Below are positions 33,660-45,888 of a stretch of 64,000 nt of DNA, one piece after another. The stretch lies in assembly GCA_015178975.1 (NCBI GenBank), contig WHVD01000046.1:551626-615625 (forward strand), written 5' to 3'. The position numbers and the translations under genes were made by a program. The notes under the pieces were generated by a model. That model was not told the DNA's origin. It did not search any database and was given only the letters and a program-made list of their open reading frames with translations. The stretch's first letter is position 1. Each line of letters begins with the position of its first letter. Origin of the DNA: Hysterangium stoloniferum. Lineage: Eukaryota; Basidiomycota; Agaricomycetes; Hysterangiales; Hysterangiaceae.

Positions 33660-36600
33660 TTACATCTCCTCGTCCGAATCCGATATTACCTCCTTACTTT
33701 TGCTAAATTTGGCAAGATAGTGAGTTATATATAAAGCTGCGAATTGGAACAGGTATAACGTACAATTGCTTTCTTGAGCGCGAGGTGGTAGTCGCAACAG
33801 GCTCATCATCATCATCATCCTTTACCCGCTTCTTGGTCACACGCTGGAGGTGTGCATCAGTACATGTATATCATGTAAAAATGACGATAGCATTTACCTT
33901 CTTTGATCGTGGCTCTTCGACATCATCCGCACCACTGAAAACCGCCTCATCCTCGCGGTCCTCTTCTCCCACGTTCGCCCCCGGTGAACCACCATGCTTC
34001 CTAACCCGTTTTCGTTTCTTCTTCTTTTCCCCGCCTTCTGGTACTTCGTCACCACTTGCCGCACCATCTACCGCCTGTGCCTTGGGTTTCTTTGTCTTCC
34101 TAGACCGTTTTTCCTTCTCTTCATCACTCTCGGCTAGCTTTGCAGCTGCTGTCCAGGCCAACGCCTCCTCACGCGCTTGCCGTCGCTGTTTAGCCAGCTC
34201 TTCAGCTTCGATACGCAACTTCTCCATGCGCTCGCGCTGAAAATTGATAAAAATTCAATATGCACACAAGAAGGTGAGTGGGCACAGCGACAAACCTCGA
34301 GAGCATTGATACGGTCCTTCTCCTCCTGTCGTTTCTGACGTGCCAGCTCCAACTTTTCCTTCATCTCAGTTTCGTACTGTTCCTGCGTCCCGAGATGCTC
34401 GACCCCCTTTCGCAGCATACTTTCGCCGTACTTTCGCCTCTGATCGGCGATTTCGCGATTATAGGGCAAGTTCTGCGCCTTCTCTGCCGCCAAGGAGCCG
34501 AATAGTCTACACAAATAGACGAAGAGGGCACATTAGTTGAAACACAAGGCTCTTGAATGGGTAGTGACGTACTTTTGTGCATGGTTAGCCTGGTCGATGG
34601 CCCGTTTGAGGTCCTCGAGAGAGCGTTTGGCTGGTGGCATGGCGAACAACAGTTCGGTAGCCTTTTGTTGGATCATGGCGATATTGTAGAGGATTGCCTT
34701 GTCGCTCGGGTGAAGATGAAAAGCCTTGAAGATGTCATAAATTTGCATCAACAAAGTGATAACAAACACAACTCACTGCTTGAGCATACTTGAGCGCGGT
34801 CTGCATGGCATCGTACTTTTGGTCTTTGTTTGCTTTGCCATACCACGATCGCGAGAGACACAGGAGAACCGGAACATTCTGACCATTGTAAAATCGTCTC
34901 GATGCCGTCTCATACTGCAAAAAAAAATATAGTCAATTATCATAAACACGAGCACAGTTACAAAACAGACATACGCTTTCAATTGCCCTTTCAAACTCGT
35001 CCCTTGCATAATGACAATGCCCCATATTCGCATAGACGCTCCCATCCGTCACGCTCTCCCTCACCTTCGCGAACACATCCAGCGCCTCCCTCGCATTCTT
35101 CGCCCTCTGGCCAGCGTCTTCGTACTGGCCTCCCGCCGCATTCGGGCCGAGGGCATCCTCCGCCACGACAATCGCCAGCCCCTGCGCCGCAACCGCACAC
35201 ATCGGATCGAGGCTCAGCGCCTTCTCATACAATTCTGCCGCCCGCACGAAGCCCTGCCGGCGTTGCTTCTGTCCGTCGGCACTGGGGTCGCGGCTTTCGC
35301 GGGCTTGGTTGTATATGATGAAGCCTGCTGCACAGAGTGTGTAGATGTCATGTTTGTCGTGGTCTTTGAGCGTCGCGAAGGCGAAGTCTTTAGCAGGCTT
35401 GTAAAGGTGGGTTTGGAGGAGGAAAAAGGTGTAGAAGGCACGGAGGTTGAGGTTGCCGCTCTGGGACGCGAGGGCTTGTTTAAGGAGTTCATGGGCCTCG
35501 TTCACCTGGTTGAGGGTTTGGAGCATTTGGGCCTGGCGGATTTTAGCTGCGCCATGATGTTAGTAATAGTGGTCAATATAAGACACTGTCATAGCCACTC
35601 ACCATCCGTATACTCTGGATGTCGTGCAAGAAGCTTATCGTATGCTTCCTGCGCCATTGACACCTCTCTCAAGTCCTCGTAACATCGCGCCAAGTTGTAC
35701 AGTATTGTCGTGCTCAGCTCCTCGTTCCCCTTGGCCATAACAAGCGCCTCTTCATACATCGCCCTCGCTTCTTGTGGGGTCCCCTCCAAATGCCGCAGAG
35801 CCGCCAAGTTGTTTAACAGCCTTGGATCTTCGCCGTCCGGACTCCGCTCCCTACTAACCTTCGATGCCTCCTTATACGCTCGTATCGTCTTCTCGAGGTT
35901 ATCTCCTTCCCACAACCGCGCAAGCTCGATCCACATGTCCATATCCTCGCCAAGCCGGCGTACGGTACCCACGCCTTGAGGCAGTTGGATTTCCTTGCAG
36001 ATGCGCTCGAAAAGGTCACGAGCACGAAGTCGGTCGTTTGACGCGTCGGCGGCGGAGACACCGCGGCGGGGATGAGCCCGGAGAGAAGCAAGCATGATCA
36101 TGGCTTCGAGGGATTTTTGGGGATTGGGCGGGGTCAGAAGACGGTCAAGGGTATCGATGGCGGCCGGTATTTCATCTGGCGTGATTTGGTTGGTTAAGGC
36201 GGGAGGGACGAGAAGTAGGGGTGATGCTTACCAGTGTGGATATACATCTGGGCGAGCCCGACATTAGCAAGGATATTACTTGGCATCCCGTCCTTTGCTG
36301 CCATGTAATGTTTCATCGCTTCTCCCATTTCACCCTCGGCATGTGAGACCAATGCCGCCCGAATATATCCATCTGAAAGTATAACAAGCGCGTCGGCGTA
36401 CTGGATGGTGCGTTCTGCTAGCTTAAGAGCGGTGCCGTAATTGCCCTTGCGAAGGAAAAGGGCGCTAAGAACATTTGCAGCGGCGGCACTTTGCTTGTTA
36501 GTGTTGAAAGCCTTTTCGACGAACTTGTAGCCTGATTGAGCGGAATCCGCACGGCTTGCCTCGGAGCGGTTGTAGTCTTTGCTCTGGTTGAGTTGTTCGA

Positions 36601-37622
36601 TACCGAGAAGGAGTTGGGCAGGCCATTCGTCAGGGTTCTAAGTACGATTGTTAACCAACGATATGAAACTCTGTAAGCTCCTTGCTACTCACCACATCCA
36701 AGCTTCGTCGCCAGGCAGCTTTTGCCTTTTCTCTATTACCAAGTGCCCATAGGCAAAGACCGATGCCTATACGCGGATCCGGCGTGCACGTAGGGCTGAG
36801 TCGAAGAACGTCTTGAAACAGTTTGAGGGAAGGCTGGTACTTGCGCTGTGCATAAAACACTCTCGCCTTTCCCATAAGCGCAATGAGGTTAGTCGGCGAT
36901 CGCGACAAGACACCATCAAAGGATGACAAGGCGTTATCGAGATTCCGTTGAGCCAGCTGGAGTATACCTAAAATCAATCAATGTCAGCAGACAACAAAAG
37001 AAAGGGGCCTATTTCCTTCCTAACCTCGGGATAAGAAAGCCACAATCGTCGATTCATCCCCTCCGACTTCGCTCGCGACAGTTGCTGCATCGTTTAAATA
37101 CTGTGCAGCCTCCTTATAGTAGACATCCTTTAGTGGTTCCACGAGAATATCACGTCCTAATATAATATGTTCAGCAGGGATCACTCCGGCATTGAAAGCG
37201 ACTCACGCGCTCCTTCGAGCCGCATCTTTGGGGCTTGACGAGCTCTTGCCATACGGATGTTTGCCAGTAACGTGTATACAGGTGGCAGCGAGGAAGTAGC
37301 CTGGAGTGACTTGAAGACTACACACAACATACTCAGAGACAGCTTGTCACGAAAAGGCTCCCATTGTTCACTCACAGTCTACTCCAGCCAGAGCAATCTT
37401 TTCAGCGCCGTTCAATTGGCCCCTTCGCCAATATTCGCCGGCCAGTTTGGTCCACATCCATACTTTACAATTTCCTTCGAGCAAAATCTCAATGATAGCT
37501 TCCGGATTTGGGTCCAAGGATTCATCCAGATTAATTATAATAATCTCGTGGGGTAATATGACCTCTATTGACCGCGTTGGGGGGCCTGGCGAAGGCGTTC
37601 GTTCCATATCGATATCATCCAT
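33660..37622 (-). CDS. CTR9: Ctr9 homologue, TPR subunit of the Paf1 transcription elongation complex
   Basis: Thirteen exons on the minus strand: 37622-37376, 37317-37207, 37156-37025, 36967-36693, 36637-36232, 36175-35603, 35546-34975, 34914-34777, 34724-34573, 34506-34296, 34236-33898, 33843-33764, 33702-33660. All introns are GT-AG and 50-66 bp. The sum is 3,279 nt, giving 1,092 residues and a stop. The N-terminus (LAGEYWRRGQLNGAEKIA) leads into many TPR helices (ALMGKARVFYAQRKY, HPEYTDAKIRQAQML, NLRAFYTFFL, DKHDIYTLCAAG). The C-terminus is a charged coiled region (KLELARQKRQEEKDR, EEALAWT) ending in a Lys/Asp-rich tail with SDSDEEM. Ctr9 scaffolds the nuclear Paf1 complex on RNA polymerase II. 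The start at 37622 (MDDIDMERTP) is the best ATG; a second Met lies five codons on. Nothing suggests decay. Confidence 0.95.
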
Positions 37623-38465
37623 GGTTTCGAACCGATTTACAGAGGGTCTTCGTCCTGTTTTGCAACAGAATGAGCCCTTATACACCAACTTCATCCCATA
37701 CTTGTATATTACTTACAATAGATCAACCCAAAGCAGGATTCCGGGGCTCGTTTATGGCTGAAAAGTTCAGTACAGCGGGGAGAGACGCGAAACTAGCGCC
37801 CATAAATTGGTCCACATGCAACCACAAGAGCTTGAAACTCTTAGAAGAGACATATAGATGTTGAATTTAGGACTAAAAATATGTGGTTGGGGCAAAACTA
37901 AATTTCTCTAGAAACATGGAGCCATCGTGATAAAACCAATCCTACCAACCCCAGGCCGGATTTCAGAACTTTCATAGAAGGGAGTTTCGACGCAGTTAAA
38001 GTTGGATATAGACACCTTTTATGCTGCCATCGATTATCATTAACCTTCAGTTCCATAAATCCGCCACGTCAAACGATAGTGGGAATATGTGACACATTCC
38101 CTTGCAATTGCACCGCTCCCTCCTGTGAAAAAACGGCGACATTCGGCGCCGTCAGTGATGCTGGCTTTCAATCCCCTCTCAACAGACCACGAACATGCTC
38201 TCCTAACATTTCTAGCTATACTATACCCACATGTTCTTCAAAAGGGACCTTCACTATTCCGCTGAATGCCCTGTGTGCTCTGTGTGCGAGTTACCTTTAC
38301 TCTTGTAGATGGCAAGAAATCTACTTGATATTCACCACCCGATATTCACGACACCCGCAGCGCGCATAGACGAACAAAGGCATGATTGTTTCAATACGAT
38401 GGCAATAGGGCCATCACCCTGTGACATTTCCAGGATCGACTCGTCATCACGGTACCATCTGGCGG
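37623..38465. other. CTR9 upstream intergenic sequence
   Basis: About 840 bp of mixed-composition sequence upstream of CTR9. No coding similarity or obvious promoter element was recognised; the open frames are short and without family features. Confidence 0.5.
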
Positions 38466-38471
38466 GCTATA

Positions 38472-38840
38472 GGAAAGTGCCGCGCAAGTGCCGCGACATG
38501 TTTCTTTTTTTCAAATTAAGTACATACTTCGTAAATTTTATAGTAAATTATCAAAATAAAATTATATTTGACATTAGATTATCAAAACATGAGAACTGTT
38601 ACATCTAGTGTACCAGTTTCCTGGTGAAAAATACCTTGTGCACCACTTTAATTGCCATATCTTTAGTTTTAGCCCTTCCTTGAGTAATATTAATACTCAA
38701 ATAAACTTACTAAATAAAATAACAAAATGTAACTGTAAATGACATGGGTTCTAGGTTTACACCAAAAATTTGTATGTCGCAGCAGTTACCTTCCTAATGA
38801 GGAAGTGTCGCGACACTTGTGCAACACTTCCTCATTAGGA
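38472..38840. mobile_element. Possible small terminal-inverted-repeat element (MITE-like)
   Basis: At 38472-38500 the plus strand reads GGAAAGTGCCGCGC then AAGTGCCGCGACA. The minus strand at about 38839-38812 reads GGAAGTGTTGCAC then AAGTGTCGCGACA. These match except mainly at CG positions. The roughly 370-bp AT-rich interior has no coding potential. The right end also sits in an imperfect palindrome (38781-38854) with arms CTTCCTAATGAGGAAG and CTTCCTCATTAGGAAG. Target duplication and exact ends are unclear. Confidence 0.45.
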
Positions 38841-38859
38841 AGGTGACTGCTGCAACAAT

Positions 38860-40717
38860 GAAATAACTTTACCTGTGGATGACAGAGGCTCAAAAAAATG
38901 TTAAATACATGTGTGAAATGCTCTATATTGTTTTATATGCTCTCAAAATGAAAATTATATACAGAAAACTTCTTTATTTGTATTAAAACACTTTAATACC
39001 TTTAAGTCTCCTTATAATTCAGCCTAAGTCGTTTTCTGAGTATTCTTTCAGACTGTTTCTCAAACAGAGCTTCCTCACACATTCCCTCTGCTTTGCACTT
39101 CTGAACTGGTTGGGGTTTTGATCTATTTGGAGGGAAAATGTAAGATTCTTGAGTCTCTGGTTCCCTGCCTTCACTAAATTCTGACCCACACTACATGAAA
39201 GTATGAGCATTGATCTATATCAGATTTTGAAATTGATATTAAAATACCTGATATTCAGTCTCCTCTGGTTCAGGAATATCACATTCATTCCAAGAGTAGG
39301 GAACAAAAGGATAAGGACTCCATTTATTCTGATGGTTACCTGCATCCACTGGCAGGCCCTGCTGCTAATACATGAGGTGGAGACAAGACACTGATGCACA
39401 ACATGTGGCCAACTTGGGAGCAAGACACAAGTGAGTTACAATGAAGAGCACATGTAGGAGGTCTGAAAACAATACCTAACAAGTACTATGCTACAACAAA
39501 CTAGGGTTATGGATGCACAGTTCTCACTTGATAGACTTGATCACCCCACCCCAACCTGTGATGTATCACTTTTGTTGAGAATCCTTAAGTACTTAGCAGC
39601 AACTTAAAGACAACAACTATGATATATAAAAGAGCTGGGTGTGTCAGTAGTCTATTAATTTCTTATTTGTGAGTATTTAAAGGTAGAATAGAATATGGAA
39701 AAGGGAATGAATAGCTTTCATTTGGATTGTGTAACTAAGGTAAGTCACATTAATGACAAGGATAATTCTTATTAACCTGAGAAAGGTAAGATCCTGTAAA
39801 CCTGAAACATGTGGAATAAGATGCATAAATGCAAATGGGATGATACTGTGTAGTTTAAGATGGTTCAAAAGGCTTATATTTCATAATTCATCTCTGCTGT
39901 TTATATACATAAAATGATGCTGCACAACTGCACATTACTGTGTATTAAAATCATGGTTGCTATGCAATAACTGCGCGTAATGAGAATATAGTATGGCTGC
40001 ACATAACTGTGCACCATAGCAATTGTCTCTGTGAGATTAGAGAACAAAAAGGTGGACTAATTGAACCTAGATTGTATTGAGAGTGGTAAAATGGACTGTA
40101 GCATGACAGTTTAATTGATGGCTTGAATAATTGATATCAAATTTACCTGTTACATGATACAACCAAAGAGAGAGCTATAATAATGCAGAAAAAAAAAACA
40201 CCACCTAAGAGAATGAATATTGTTAGGACTATGCTGACTATATTCTCAGCTATACATAATGTTATACCCAATCAATATATCTCAGCTGACTGCTTAGTAT
40301 CCAATATCCATTCTCATTGGGGTTTATTGTTCTTGTTGTTTTCCCATCTTAGTCTCATTGTATTGTGTTGTTAGGACCTGGGCCCCAGATCCTCCCAGTA
40401 ATAGCCCTTTCTTGCTATAAGGGTGGCTTCTGACCTGGACCTCATATGGACTTCCCATATTCTCTAGACACTTACTAATCTGTGACCCAGTTTGTTCCTG
40501 ATTATGTTTTGACATGCATATATTCACTTGATATTGTGTTTTAGTACCTGTTCCCATATCAACTTGACCCATATACTCCAGAATGGTTAATCCTGTTATT
40601 TTCTTGTTCACATGACTTGTCTTTTTGTTTCAGCAGATCAGTAGTACAATAATAAATTATTCTACTGTATATAGTCTATTAATCTTTTTAAACCACAATC
40701 CAATCAGCATATTGACT
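38860..40717. other. AT-rich intergenic stretch, nothing recognised
   Basis: This sequence left of the Tc1 element is AT-rich with no recognised gene. A minus-strand segment at about 39210-39010 reads like a short coding exon (Arg/Lys/Glu-rich in one frame), but I could not match it to a family. Confidence 0.4.
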
Positions 40718-40719
40718 TA

Positions 40720-40931
40720 CAGTGACCCAAAAAAGCGTCCAGATGTTTGGTGAAATTGGAAGGATGGGTTTACAGCTCCAGAAATAAAATAGATAAAATT
40801 CTGAATAAATCAGAGGTAAGAGGTATACATCTGACCTACATGATTACATAAGCATGACATCATAGCTTTCCTCATCAGGAAAGTAGGAAATTAATAATGG
40901 ACATGGTGCATCTGGACACTTTTTTTGCTCT
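40720..40931 (+). repeat. Left terminal inverted repeat of the Tc1 element
   Basis: The outer end reads AAAAAAGCGTCCAGATG. The inner end carries a similar word in opposite orientation (GCATCTGGACACTTTTTT). The terminal repeat is thus itself bounded by short inverted repeats, which could be two transposase binding sites per end. The right-hand copy has CCGGATG in both places, the left one CCAGATG/CATCTGG, which are CG-to-CA/TG changes. Confidence 0.88.
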
Positions 40932-40959
40932 TGTAATTAATTACTAGTTTTTACCAGTT

Positions 40960-42000
40960 TCAGTATTTAGTGTACCCCCCCTTGGCCTTTAGTACTGCAG
41001 CAACCCTTCTAGGCATGCTCTTGATCAATTCAAGGCATTTCTCCCTTGGAATACCCTCCCATTCCACCCCCACTCTCTCCCAGAGCTCCAATATGCTCTT
41101 GGGTGCCTCAGGGTATGTTCCAAGCCTTCTCTTCAACTCCCACCATAAGTGTTCTATTGGATTCAGGTCTGGAGACTGTTCAGGGCAGTCTAAAACCTCC
41201 ACCTGATGGTCCTTGAACCAATCCTTGGCCAACTTGCAAGTGTGTTTAGGGTCATTGTCCTGCTGGAAGACAAACCTTTCCCTGTCCATCCCATAATACT
41301 CCACTGTTTTGAAGATATAGTCCTCCAATATGTCCTTGTACATCTTCCCATCCATCCTCCCATCTATCTTGCACATATACCCCACACCATGTGCTGTCAT
41401 ACATCCCCAAATCATTAGACTCCCCCCTCCAAATTTGATAGTTCCATTGATATGCTGCTGAGTGAGTGCAGAACCTGGTCTTTTCCATACCCACAACCTC
41501 CCATCAGAGCCCAAACAATTTATTTTGGTCTCATCTAAGAAGATAACCCTAAACCAGTCCTCCTCAGTCCAATGCTGGTACTTGATAGCAAACTCATATT
41601 GAGCCTTGATGTGTCGACAGGCAAGAAGAGGTCTTTTGGCCTTCACCACAGCCTTCAAATTCTCTTTCTTCAATGCATTTCTAATTGTCTGTGTGCAGAC
41701 ATTGAGGGAGAGGTGGGACTTGGCTTGGGAGGCATTATCAACCTGTCCAGAGGTGATAGAATGAGCCAGGTGGTGATGATCCCTGGGGGAGAGTTTGGGA
41801 GGACAACCTCTGGAAGGTGTTGGAAGTGGACCAGGGAGTTGGGAGTGAATTTCTGATACTGTAGAGTGCCCAATATGAAGTTTAGAAGCAATTGTTCTGC
41901 AGGAGTGACCCTCCTGGAGAAGAGAAATGATAGAGAGCCTTGTTTCAGTAGAGTGCTTCTTCATCATGTGGTGGGGGGGTGAATTGAGGCAAAGGTTCAT
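40960..42000 (-). CDS. Tc1/mariner transposase, DD34E, intact
   Basis: 346 residues, one exon. The N-terminal helix-turn-helix pair reads RLSIISLLQEGHSCRTIASKL and continues with HSTVSEIH, linked by a GRPR-like hook that reads GCPPKLS here. The catalytic Asp is in VIFLDETKIN, the second in FQQDNDPKHT, and the Glu in SPDLNPIEHLWWELK. Exactly 34 residues separate the last two. GGGSLMIWGC and the C-terminal ECLELIKSMPRRVAAVLKAKGG are typical of Tc1 proteins. The transposase binds the terminal repeats and moves the element by cut-and-paste into TA. The start at 42000 is the first Met; a Met-Met pair 12 residues on (MMKKHSTETR) is an equally possible start. The Cys in the hook (GCPPK instead of GRPPK) is unusual. 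Confidence 0.95.
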   Translation of the reverse strand: MNLCLNSPPHHMMKKHSTETRLSIISLLQEGHSCRTIASKLHIGHSTVSEIHSQLPGPLPTPSRGCPPKLSPRDHHHLAHSITSGQVDNASQAKSHLSLNVCTQTIRNALKKENLKAVVKAKRPLLACRHIKAQYEFAIKYQHWTEEDWFRVIFLDETKINCLGSDGRLWVWKRPGSALTQQHINGTIKFGGGSLMIWGCMTAHGVGYMCKIDGRMDGKMYKDILEDYIFKTVEYYGMDRERFVFQQDNDPKHTCKLAKDWFKDHQVEVLDCPEQSPDLNPIEHLWWELKRRLGTYPEAPKSILELWERVGVEWEGIPREKCLELIKSMPRRVAAVLKAKGGYTKY

Positions 42001-42102
42001 GTAAATGTGTTATTTAAACATGTGGTCACATGACATTGTTGAACCTAACCAGAAATTCCCACAGTTATATGAACCTTAGTTGAGTTTCATGTATCAGTTG
42101 AC

Positions 42103-42314
42103 AGAGCAAAAAAAATGTCCGGATGCACCATGTCCATTGTTCATTTCCTACTTCCCTGATAAGGAAAGCTATGATGTCATGCTTATTTCATCATGTAGGT
42201 CAGATGTATACCTCTTACCTCTGATTTATTCAGAATTTTATCTATTTTATTTCTGGAGCTGCAAACCCATCTTTCCAATTTCACCAAACATCCGGACGCT
42301 TTTTTGGGTCACTG
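42103..42314 (-). repeat. Right terminal inverted repeat of the Tc1 element
   Basis: Mirror copy of 40720-40931, ending GGTCACTG before TA. It keeps CCGGA in both subterminal words, so it is closer to the presumed ancestral state than the left end. Confidence 0.88.
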
Positions 42315-42316
42315 TA

Positions 42317-43734
42317 GCTACAACCTATCTCCTCAATATAGTGTACTAAGCTAAACTATGAAACTTGCACCAGTGTATTTTCAGAACTCCTGGGTTTCCA
42401 ACTCTCTGACCAGTCATGTACTTTCAGACTTTCTGGGATAACTGTACCCACCCCTGTCTGAAGCTAGGACCCAATGATCATACAAGAGCCCAGCACATAA
42501 GATGAAGCCACCTCCTATCTGCCTTGGAACTTCTACAGGTTTTTCCCATGCCTTGATTCACTCCTGCCCAGTAAGGCCTAAGCTTAACATATATCCCTTG
42601 CATCCTTGTTATATCTCTGGATTGTTATTAAAATAACTCCTCTATCTATATATACATGGAGCAATAGTATTTGAAATCCAATCTGAATATTGTGTTACAT
42701 CACACTGCATTTAAACTTACTTCTCTCTACAGAAAACCATCCATTCCCTTCCTATTTTGGCCCATTGGATACCTTTAGATTTCCTGAGCTGCAGCCCCAT
42801 TTCTCTTCTAATCCTATTCCTGGCCCATGTTGAAGTCACAAATTCATTTGAAATTAGGACAGCTGCATAGTTTGTAATGGTGCAGCATATGAACTGAAGC
42901 CAAGTCCCACCAATTCACAGTCTTTGCTCCTTGGTTTAGTACTTGACTTAGGGACTTGAGGTCTCTATAGTATATTATATTCTCAGCTGATTCACTTCCA
43001 ACATCCTGACCCTATCCAGCCTCCATCACATATATGTATAGTCCAATCACTGACTAGATACATATACAAGGCAGCAATATCATTGTAGACTCATGATCAA
43101 TATCATCCAACCTCTCTTTTTGACCAAACTTAGCTGATTTAATAGCAATATTCAATCTTTGTTATATATCTAGTGCAACATCACCAAGTAGACTGCCTAT
43201 ATACATATTGTCTAAAGCAAAGGAATCATCCTGGGCTTGGACTGACATTATTCTGCCCATTCCTTATCCTAGTTGTATTTTGTATTTGGGCTTTTTGGAT
43301 TTACACCTGAGTCCTTTACATATATACATATATTCTCTAACAAAAACCTGATTTACCATTATATATATTTAAGACCTGTTCATCTTAGATTTTCACAGAT
43401 ACTAGTGCTCCAAAGCAACAAATTCTCACAATTCTTACAAAAGTGTAGAGTAACTGGAAAGAAAAAAATCACAAATAGCAATGGATTAATGAAAAGGCTA
43501 ATCAGAGTCTCAACCAGGAATATAATGTGATTTGGGTAGGAATTGCAGAAGTTGACTGCCAGAGGCTCAAAAGATTTCAAACTCCAACACAGCAATGTGC
43601 CGCACACTGCTGCGAGGGGTGCCACGAAAAGTAGGCAATTGCCACGAACACACATTTTGGTTTCAAACTAAAACAGAGTCCTATTTTGAAAGGTAATACT
43701 CAAAATATCATGTTAAATGATATCCATCATATAA
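42317..43734 (+). repeat. Degenerate LTR remnants with two orphan blocks
   Basis: No gene is seen. The recurrent LTR block appears at 42486-42516 (CAGCACATAAGATGAAGCC) and again at 42877-42909 (GGTGCAGCATATGAACTG, then AAGCCAAGTCCC), both in plus sense. Two old LTR fragments in tandem are the simplest reading. Further right, 43590-43650 has a GTGCCGCACA/GCCACGAA-type sequence reminiscent of the MITE-like ends at 38472. Confidence 0.5.
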
Positions 43735-43889
43735 AGTAAAGTTGCTTGGTGGGTGGTGGGTGTTTTTAGATGCCACAGGCACCCCAATGCGTGAGGGCAC
43801 GGAGCACCTGAAGGCACTGCGTGGGAGTGTGTGACTAAGCTTGATGCCCAAAGGTCCTTATTACTCAGTGCGGGAGCAAATGTGGAGGT

Positions 43890-44260
43890 TTTTGACATTC
43901 ACGGGAGCATTTCTGCGTTCACAGGAGCATTTCTGCATTCACAGGAGTATTTTTGATGCCGTGGGAGTATTTTGTGATGCACAGAAGTATTTATATGTAC
44001 AAGCATGGGAGTATTTTGTCACATGCATGGAGGTATTTTTACATGCGCGGGAATATTGTTACACGTGTGGGTGTATTTTATCACGTGCATGGAGGTATTT
44101 TCTGATGCTGTGGGAGTATTGTTACAGGTGCAGGAGTGTTTTGTCACGTGCACGGAAGTATGTATTGTTCCACACGTGGGAGTATTTTGTGACGACACAG
44201 GAGTATTTGTCACATGTGTGGAACCATTTCACAGGGCCTAATGAAGACATTTCCCACGAC
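43890..44260 (+). repeat. Degenerate 24-27-bp array (GGGAGTATTTTGT words)
   Basis: About 15 copies of a word like GGGAGTATTTTGTCACGTGC with heavy substitution. Related words occur in the head of unit 2 (46930-47020) and in inverse orientation at 53750-53880. Confidence 0.8.
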
Positions 44261-44479
44261 TTGCCAAATCACATTTCCTGCGCCCTTCATGCAAGCATTT
44301 CCCATGACATTTCCGGGGGAATTTCCCACACCCTTCATGGAGGGATTTTCCCATACCTTTCAGAACTATTTCCCACGCCCCTCACGGGCGCATTTTCGCA
44401 GAATATTTCCCACACCCCTGTGAAGCCAGTTCCCCGGAGAAGGATGGTAAATCCCCGGAGGCGGTCTACATGGTTTTCC

Positions 44480-44990
44480 GGGTTAATTAGAATAAAATAC
44501 AATAAATCAAAATAACATAGGATAAATCAAGATAAAATACAAATAAAATAGGATAAATCGAAATAAATACAAAAAATAAAAGTAAAATGCTTAAAAATTG
44601 AATAAAATAGAGTAAACTAAAGCAAAATGTAATAAATCAAAATAGAATACAATAAATTGGGATAAAATAAAATAAATCAAAATCAAATACAATAAATTAA
44701 AATCAAATACAATGAATCAAAATCAAATACAATAAATCAAAATCAAATGTTTAAAAATAGAATAAAATAGAATAAACCAAAGTAAAATGTAATAAATCAG
44801 AATAAAATTCAATGAGTCAAAATAAAATGCAATAAAACAAAATAAAATAAAATAAAATAAAATAAAATACAAAAATAACACTAAATCCAAATGAAGTACA
44901 ATAAATTAAATTAAAATATAATAAACTAAAATAAATTACATAAATTAAAATAAACTACAATACATGACAGTAAGATCAACTCAATGTTTG
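44480..44990. repeat. A-rich tandem array (AATAAAATACAATAAATCA-like)
   Basis: Roughly 500 bp of A/T repeats in which AATAAAAT, ACAATAAATCAAAAT and AATCAAATAC alternate. A shorter relative lies at 48420-48560 in unit 2, at the equivalent place. Confidence 0.9.
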
Positions 44991-45059
44991 ATTGAAACCA
45001 TTGCTGCTTTTGAAACTATTGCACCTTTTGTAACTGTTGCACCTTTTGTAGCTGTCATT

Positions 45060-45300
45060 TCCATTTGTCACTATTGTTTCCATTTGTGACCGTTGTTTCC
45101 ATTTGTGACTGTTGTTTCCATTTGTGACCATTGTTTCCATTTGTCACTGTTGTTTCCATTTGTGACCGTTGTTTCCATTTGTGACTGTTGTTTCAGTTGT
45201 TTAAATGGTTTCCTTTGTTTAAATGGTTTCCTTTGTTTAAATGGTTTCCTTTGTTTAAATGGTTTCCTTTGTTTAAATGGTTTCCATTGTAACACAATTT
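45060..45300. repeat. Two adjacent 18-bp minisatellites
   Basis: First TTTCCATTTGTGACCGTTG-like units (45064-45190, about seven), then GTTTAAATGGTTTCCTTT units (about 45200-45290, five). Both have the 18-bp period seen again at 48700-49106. The 18-bp period keeps one frame open, which explains the repetitive open frames. Confidence 0.9.
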
Positions 45301-45384
45301 CTGTTCTAACACAATTCCTGTTCTAACCCAATTTCTGTTCTAACTGTAAGGACAACCCCTGTAGCCTGCGGTACTCACACTAGG

Positions 45385-45604
45385 CTAGCAGGAGGGAATC
45401 CGAAGATATATTAGAACTAATACATACATACAGACAACTACCTAACTTACCTAGCAGGAGGGAATCCGAAGATATATTAGAACTAATACATACATACAGA
45501 CAACTACCTAACTCACCTAGCAGGAGGGAATCCGAAGATATATTAGAACTAATACATACATACAGACAACTACCTAACTCACCTAGCAGGAGGGAATCCG
45601 AAGA
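45385..45604. repeat. 66-bp tandem repeat, three full copies plus a part
   Basis: Units begin CTAGCAGGAGGGAATCCG at 45385, 45451, 45517 and 45583. The spacing is exactly 66 bp and the copies are nearly identical. Confidence 0.95.
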
Positions 45605-45888
45605 GAAACAGTCTAAGGAATTCCCCCTGCCAGGTGTGACCCATAGGCACCCAGTAGTCTAAAAATAACTTTACCTATTACAGAACAGAGGTTCTTCCCA
45701 CAATGGAATATTACTCCTATGAACTTCTGAAGTTAGTCCTCTACTCTACATATTAGCCAGAGTGGTTGATATCCACAAGGAGAGGGAATGTGACAAAGGC
45801 AGTGGTTGGACTGTGGACTCCAGGACTTCAATGAGATGAGAAAATGGTGCTTCCTAGGGTTTGTGACAGAGAGTCCCCTGACACTAAC

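Larger units (their letters stand above)
40720..42314 (-). mobile_element. Complete Tc1/mariner element, 1,595 bp, TA target
   Basis: The element is flanked by TA at 40718-40719 and 42315-42316. It has inverted repeats of about 212 bp (40720-40931 and 42103-42314) beginning CAGTGACCCAAAAAAGCG and about 95% alike by eye. It encodes a single uninterrupted DD34E transposase. Intact ends, frame and target duplication make it the best candidate in the window for an active autonomous element. Confidence 0.93.

Noticed and set aside
33785..35682. Plus-strand open frames opposite CTR9 (Ser/Arg-rich)
   Set aside because: They are shadows of the CTR9 exons, whose spliced frame closes exactly over 1,093 codons.
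43841..44515. 224-codon frame in the GGGAGTATTTTGT array
   Set aside because: Repeat-driven frame with Cys/Trp/Phe-rich low complexity; no domain recognised.
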